Positions 25,765-64,000 of a stretch of 64,000 nucleotides of DNA are shown here, in pieces. The stretch's first letter is position 1; each line of letters starts with the position of its first letter. Origin of the DNA: Apostichopus japonicus (Eukaryota > Echinodermata > Holothuroidea > Aspidochirotida > Stichopodidae); assembly GCF_037975245.1 (NCBI RefSeq), contig NC_092568.1, forward strand, positions 28,611,501 to 28,675,500, given 5' to 3'. A program made the translations under genes and the position numbers. The notes beneath the pieces were generated by a model, which worked only from the letters and a program-made list of their open reading frames with translations, did no database searches and was not told where the DNA came from.

Positions 25765-25770
25765 AATAAA
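25765..25770 (+). promoter_or_regulatory. Candidate polyadenylation signal for STIP1
   Basis: AATAAA, about 660 bp after the stop codon and beyond the TA tract. Use is inferred only. Confidence 0.4.
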
Positions 25771-27174
25771 GTTGGTTCGCAATCTGCCATTTTTCGAAAC
25801 ATTGCAAGTACAGTGTCTGTCAGTGTAGTTACATATATGTATAGCACAGTATGCAAATTTAGAGAACACCCATAATTACTTTATAATAAAATAATCATAT
25901 ATTATGACAGACCCCCCTTAACATCCAACCAATAGAAGGCCAATTGTAGTATAATGGAAGCATGCTAGGCTAGCAAAGTCTGTTTGCCAGAATGCTGAAG
26001 AATAGGTTTCAAATGTGTGATGTGCCATGAATGGCGTCTCTTTAAAATATTCCTAAAGTTATTAGGCGGCTTTCAGCTATCACCATTCTTATTTTTGTTT
26101 TTGTTCACTCTTGAAAGAAACCTTTCTTCTTTCAGTTGATGTATTTAAATTCCAAACATTGTTGTTTGTGTAACAAAACTCTGTTATTGAGAGTTATGCG
26201 CTGTCATGTTTTTAGAAATGAGGAACACACACACGTACACATTTAAAAGATTTCGGTGGGTTTACCTTCCTGGAAGGGGTGTATGTCTCCTTAGATGAAT
26301 TTTCTTGTATGTTAGTCTTTAGATAAGTCATGTGATATCATTTAAAGTTAAGGATACTGTCTCCTTGATTTGTGTAACTGAGTTGCAAATTTCACAAGCA
26401 TACTTAGAGTCAGGGGTTTACTGAAAGGAATGTGGGCCCCTAGGCAGGAAGGGGTCACTAATTGCTTACCCCCTCTTCTCCACCACAGGCATTGCCAGCA
26501 ATGAAGTAGTAAGGGCTCCTCAACCCTTACATGTTAAAGGCCCACAATATTGGATAATAAACGTATTCACAAGTGTACTAAACATCCAATATGATTATAT
26601 TGACTATTTATGCCACCCTATTGCTTTGGGATTGCCGGACCGGTTAAGTCCGCCTCTTTTGTCAGTCATAAAAATTTACTCCATTTAAAGTTACTCCATT
26701 TATATGCATGGATCTATTTGTACATTGAATCGTCAAAATACATACATGTCTGTATGATTCATTAGCACATCTCCCTTCCTCTCTCTGTGTTTTGCCTGTC
26801 ATTGGGGGTGTTGGGGGGGGGGGAGGATGTGAGGGAAGGGTGTAGAGGGAATAAATCACAGAACAATGCAATCTTTAAGTAGAGGAAAGTGATCATACTG
26901 TACCATGTAAAACAAAATATGCTGCTGTTCTCTCATGTATCGCATATCAGTATCTACAGCTTGAAAAAACATCTTAAAGCAACTCAGTCTCTGTTATTTG
27001 TGAACTTTTGGATCAATACAATGTACTCACTGTTTATGTACATTATGGCAATGGTTGCAACTACTAAGCTATCATGATGTATCCATATGAATTTTAATGA
27101 CAATTTTTTTTTAGGGAAACACCATGAATATAGAGAGGTTCTGGGAAATCCACTAAAGCATCTGTGTAAGAGAA

Positions 27175-27255
27175 TGTAAAAGTGACACTCTTGTCATTCA
27201 GCCCCCAAAGAAGATCCTGCTAGGATCGAAACGTCAGGCCCACTTAATTTACATA
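27175..27255 (+). repeat. Single copy of a GAAACGTCAGGCCC-type repeat end
   Basis: Contains AAGATCCTGCTAGGATCGAA followed by ACGTCAGGCCC. The same sequence forms the arms of two palindromic repeats in the receptor duplications (53313-53433 and 59954-60066). It resembles the GAAAC-containing ends of Penelope-like elements, but the hammerhead CTGANGA core is missing. Confidence 0.5.
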
Positions 27256-30200
27256 TTTGAGTATTACTCGACACATTTAGTGACATTGTTTACCCAAATG
27301 TAAAAAAAAATAACAGAACAATATTTTAAGGCTGTGAAATAAGGAAAATGTGTTGTATGTAATTTGTCAAAATTTAACATAAATTTCATGATCACACTGA
27401 GCAATGTCTGTTTCTTCTCTTTGAGTGATTGCAAATAAAATAGATCCCTACCAAAATAATTTTTCATCCAGCAGGGGGGGGGGGGGGAGGGAGGGGAATT
27501 AGTAAAATACAGATCACACAATAGTTCTGAACAAGAGAAATGCAAATTTACTCTCAATTCCAAACTTCAAAACGATTGAAATATAAAATGCTCAAGAATA
27601 TCGAGATCGTAACCTGTATGTAATTCATGGCCTACTTAAGAAGAGGTCGCAAACAGCGATGGTCGAAAGATTAAGAACAAAGAGGCAAATCAAAGGAATC
27701 GTAGGATACTCTGAAGATAACGATATTCCAAAGAAATAAGAGGATTTTCCAATCCCTGTAGTATACATGTTGCCATGTCCTCACCAAAGCACTTTCAGTC
27801 ATTTCCAGGAAGAAACCATTACGCTCCCGTTTGGTAATGTTTGTGCCATAACTTTTCATGTTTGTCTCAATATTTGTTCGTGTCCCAGAAATGGCACCTT
27901 GCATGCACAAGTTCTAAAAATGACTAAAATATTAGAGCACGAATCACCTCAAAACGAAAGAAATCTGACAAGTACTTTCTTTCTCTCATTTATTACACCT
28001 CTGTCTCGGTGTGTAATTCTCATGATAAATCTTCAATTTCTCAGTGGAATTATTTTAAAAAGTCTATGAAAGCTCATACATAACCACACAGGGGATGATT
28101 ACTAAATTTGTACACATGAAGAACTTATCAATAATTACTTAAAAGTACTTATTTTTAAGTGTATTACCGAGAACGCAAACTCAAGAATAACCACACTGTT
28201 AAATATACAAATGGTCATTATAAATGAACCATGGATTTCAGTAGTAAAGTTCTGCCATACAATCCTTGGAGGTGGTCTTTGTGAACTCAACATAATTGCA
28301 CTATCAAATAATAGGTGCTGCAAATAAATGAGTCGGAGAAACACAAATGTTTTGGATGGCAGCAAAAAGAGAGGCAGTTTAGGTTTGCTTAAAAACAACA
28401 AAATAATGCCTATAAAAAAGGAAATTGTTCCTCTAACCCCCCCCCCTTCCCCTCTCTACCACTGTCCCTCTCTTCTGCTACTTGATCTGTTTGACACCAT
28501 ATCCCTATAAATTAATCCCTCCATTCACCACCCTCAGAGATTCACCAACGCCGTCATGTCCCAAAGGTGACAAATTTTGATACTCTGGTAAAGTCCACAC
28601 CCTGGGAAAAGCATGGCCTCTTTTTTCATGAAAGGAAACACAACAATGTTTATATTGTGGCATTTTCTTAATTTAAACACGGGGCATGATTCATTTACCC
28701 ATTTCATGCTTGAAAAGGAATCTATATGGAGGAATGGTGATAAATGTCAAATTCAAGAAATGACATTTGAATAGCCTGTGAGTTTGCATGTTTGACACTT
28801 GTCACATTAGCTATGGAATTTGAACAATGGAGAGTAAAGGGGGAGGGGCAGAGGTACAGTCTCTGTGTGATATAATTAAAACTTAAATTTAACAAGAAAG
28901 AAAACATCATTACGTCTCCTCCTCAAAATGGAATTTATGCAATTCTGGGAAGAGAAAGCTTTTTCTGCTTGTATCTCTCTCTCCATATGGTTCTGCTACT
29001 TCTAGCACAGATATTAAAAGTTAGTATCTATGATTCAAAATATTATAGGTTAATACAACATTCATTTGTAATGATTCCTTATTGCATATACACAAATTTC
29101 AAGTTTGAATTAACAAACTTGGTTCAAGTTCACTCCTCCCCCCCCCCCTTTTTTTTACCATTTTGTTAAGTTTTGCTTTTGTCATATCAAGTTTTCTTTG
29201 CATAGATGCTAAAATAAGTATCTTGCATAACCTATAAATTCAACATTAATACAAACCTCTACCATATTTTGTAAATTGGATGTTACATAAACTTTGAAGG
29301 AAAGAGAAACAAATGTGAAAATAAAAGGAGACATATTAAACTGAAAAGATTGATCACAAAGTGCAATAATCAACTGGCAGATAAACAATAGATTAATAAA
29401 AGTAAATGATTTGAATCAATGATATGTGGATACAGCACAACTTTGTGTTTGAAAAGTGCAAACTTCCAATATCATTCCCACCTAGCTTGCTTTCTGAAGT
29501 CTAATATCAGAATTAACAACAACAACAACAAAAAGACACAGGAAACATGGGAACAGACAAAGAAGACCAGCTGTGTCACTATAAGACAATTCAAATGATA
29601 GCATATAAAACCTTTGGCTTAATTCTTAATTTATAGTATTAACTTTTGACTGATAAATTGAAATTCATACAAACAGCAAGTACACACACACACATTAAAA
29701 CACAAACAAAGAACAGAACAGTCTTTTGGTAAGAATGAAATTACATCAATAGAAAGAAAGAAATGTGTCTGGCCTGCAAAATGGCCACACAAAAAAAGGC
29801 CAATAAAATGAAAGACATACATAATCGACCAATCTCAACCTGTGATTTACAGATCAAATTCCTCCACAAATAATTTACGACAGGAATAAAGGCACTGTTA
29901 AATTGAAATAATGTAAAACAGGTTCGTAAAACAAACTCCTTTAGATCTGAAAACATAGACGATTGCTACACATACTTTGTAGTAAAGACGAAAGTTGAAA
30001 CTGGAATATCCCAGCAATTTCTATTTTGTGCCTTTTGACAGATGGGATGAGAGTTTAGAACACAGTAGTGGTCTACCAACACGAGATTCAAATAATCTAC
30101 AACCATGCCTGGTTAGTGGAGGGGGTCAGAGGGGTGGGATTCAGAGGGTGTCAAGTCAGGATCCTAGTATAGTAAACTGTCTTCACAAATATGTATTGTT

Positions 30201-30473
30201 CTTTACCAAGTCTCTTTTGAACTGCTTCAAACCCATCACAAGTAAAAATGTATAAAAAATAAGCCGGAACCAATTTGAAATCTGAGACATTTTCCAGCTT
30301 TCTTTTCATTCATTCAGAGTAAAACGGTTTGGCCTTTACAGGAACATTAATAATGAAGAGAGATGTTTAGTGCATGCGGCCTACAGAGATGGGCATATAC
30401 CAGTTATAAAAAACTCCGGTTGGATAATGATCCTCTTTCACATCATCTTTGACTCGCCATTATTTTCACTCTA

Positions 30474-63649
<33,176 letters not shown>

Positions 63650-63720
63650 CTGAGTATGAAAAAGAAAAAAAAAGAAAAGAAAAGAAAAAAATAAAGAAAA
63701 AAGAAGAAACATTGCAGTAG

Positions 63721-64000
63721 AAAATGATACGCTTTGAAGGATTATTTCCAGTGTTCCAATAAGACTGTTTGAACGAAATGCTGGTAGGTGAAAACCACAA
63801 TCCTACTTGAATGTTCAATCACAAAGATAAAAACGGTTTGAAGTTTTGTCTATTAAGTTTAATGGACATTTCTGGCAATAGTGGAGTGAGTGGTCCAGGT
63901 GAAGAAGAAAATGATACGCTTTGAAGGATTATTTCCAGTATTCCAAGAAGACTGTTTGAACGAAATGCTGGTAGGTAGAAAACCACAATCCTACTAGAAT
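63721..64000. repeat. 187-bp tandem repeat running off the right edge
   Basis: AAAATGATACGCTTTGAAGG starts at 63721 and again at 63908, with near-identical sequence following. The second copy is cut by the window end. It lies in the LYST intron, about 70 bases upstream of the acceptor of exon 63479-63649. Confidence 0.9.

Larger units (their letters stand above)
25102..30473. other. Convergent intergenic region between STIP1 and LYST
   Basis: Contains the 3' untranslated regions of both genes and no coding exon I can support. Features seen: a candidate STIP1 polyadenylation signal AATAAA at 25765-25770, a TA tract at about 25567-25634, several G or C runs (26814, 27474, 28438, 29137), a C/T-rich stretch, and one GATCCTGCTAGGATC motif near 27215. 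Confidence 0.5.

Noticed and set aside
27175-27255. Hammerhead ribozyme
   Set aside because: The GAAAC block and a short stem are present, but the CTGANGA core is not, so self-cleavage is not predicted.

Overview
This is a metazoan nuclear window: genes with many short exons and GT-AG introns, AT-rich non-coding DNA, simple repeats and several families of transposable elements. Protein similarity (RDH14, a Hop/STIP1 protein, LYST, intronless class A receptors) and the repeat style suggest a marine deuterostome invertebrate, most likely an echinoderm. That placement is inference; nothing here fixes the species. Layout, left to right. (1) 1-1.6 kb: two exons of ECH1 (dienoyl-CoA isomerase) on the minus strand; the rest lies off the left edge. 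(2) 1.6-8.2 kb: no complete gene; a decayed minisatellite, a dead CR1/L2-like non-LTR retrotransposon tail, a hairpin repeat and a 610-bp MULE-like element with a 9-bp target duplication. (3) 8.2-9.2 kb: RDH14-like retinol dehydrogenase with a single coding exon, plus strand. (4) 14.0-25.1 kb: a nine-exon co-chaperone gene of the STIP1/Hop family, plus strand, 325 residues, lacking the usual N-terminal TPR1-DP1 half. Its introns hold a foldback-like element, about 1.5 kb of CAT trinucleotide repeat with an hAT-like insertion, and a 1.7-kb hAT-like element with an 8-bp target duplication. (5) 25.1-30.5 kb: convergent intergenic region without a gene I can support. (6) 30.5-63.6 kb: the last 21 coding exons in the window of LYST (lysosomal trafficking regulator) on the minus strand, encoding 1015 residues through the PH-like, BEACH and WD40 domains to the stop codon. 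(7) 48.5-60.5 kb: the 12.8-kb LYST intron contains a tandem duplication of about 5.4/6.6 kb. Each copy carries one intact intronless rhodopsin-class receptor gene on the opposite strand to LYST, a partly decayed small ORF and a 3' array of about 120-bp repeats. The genes do not form one pathway; they are ordinary metabolic, chaperone and trafficking genes. The most notable points are the nested receptor pair, whose protein differences fall almost entirely in extracellular segments while cytoplasmic segments are nearly identical; the short Hop protein; and two tandem duplications in LYST that copied exon starts with their 3' splice sites into introns. Exon boundaries were placed by hand from GT-AG sites and reading phase. 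All 21 LYST exons and all 9 STIP1 exons join in frame (3048 and 978 coding bases).
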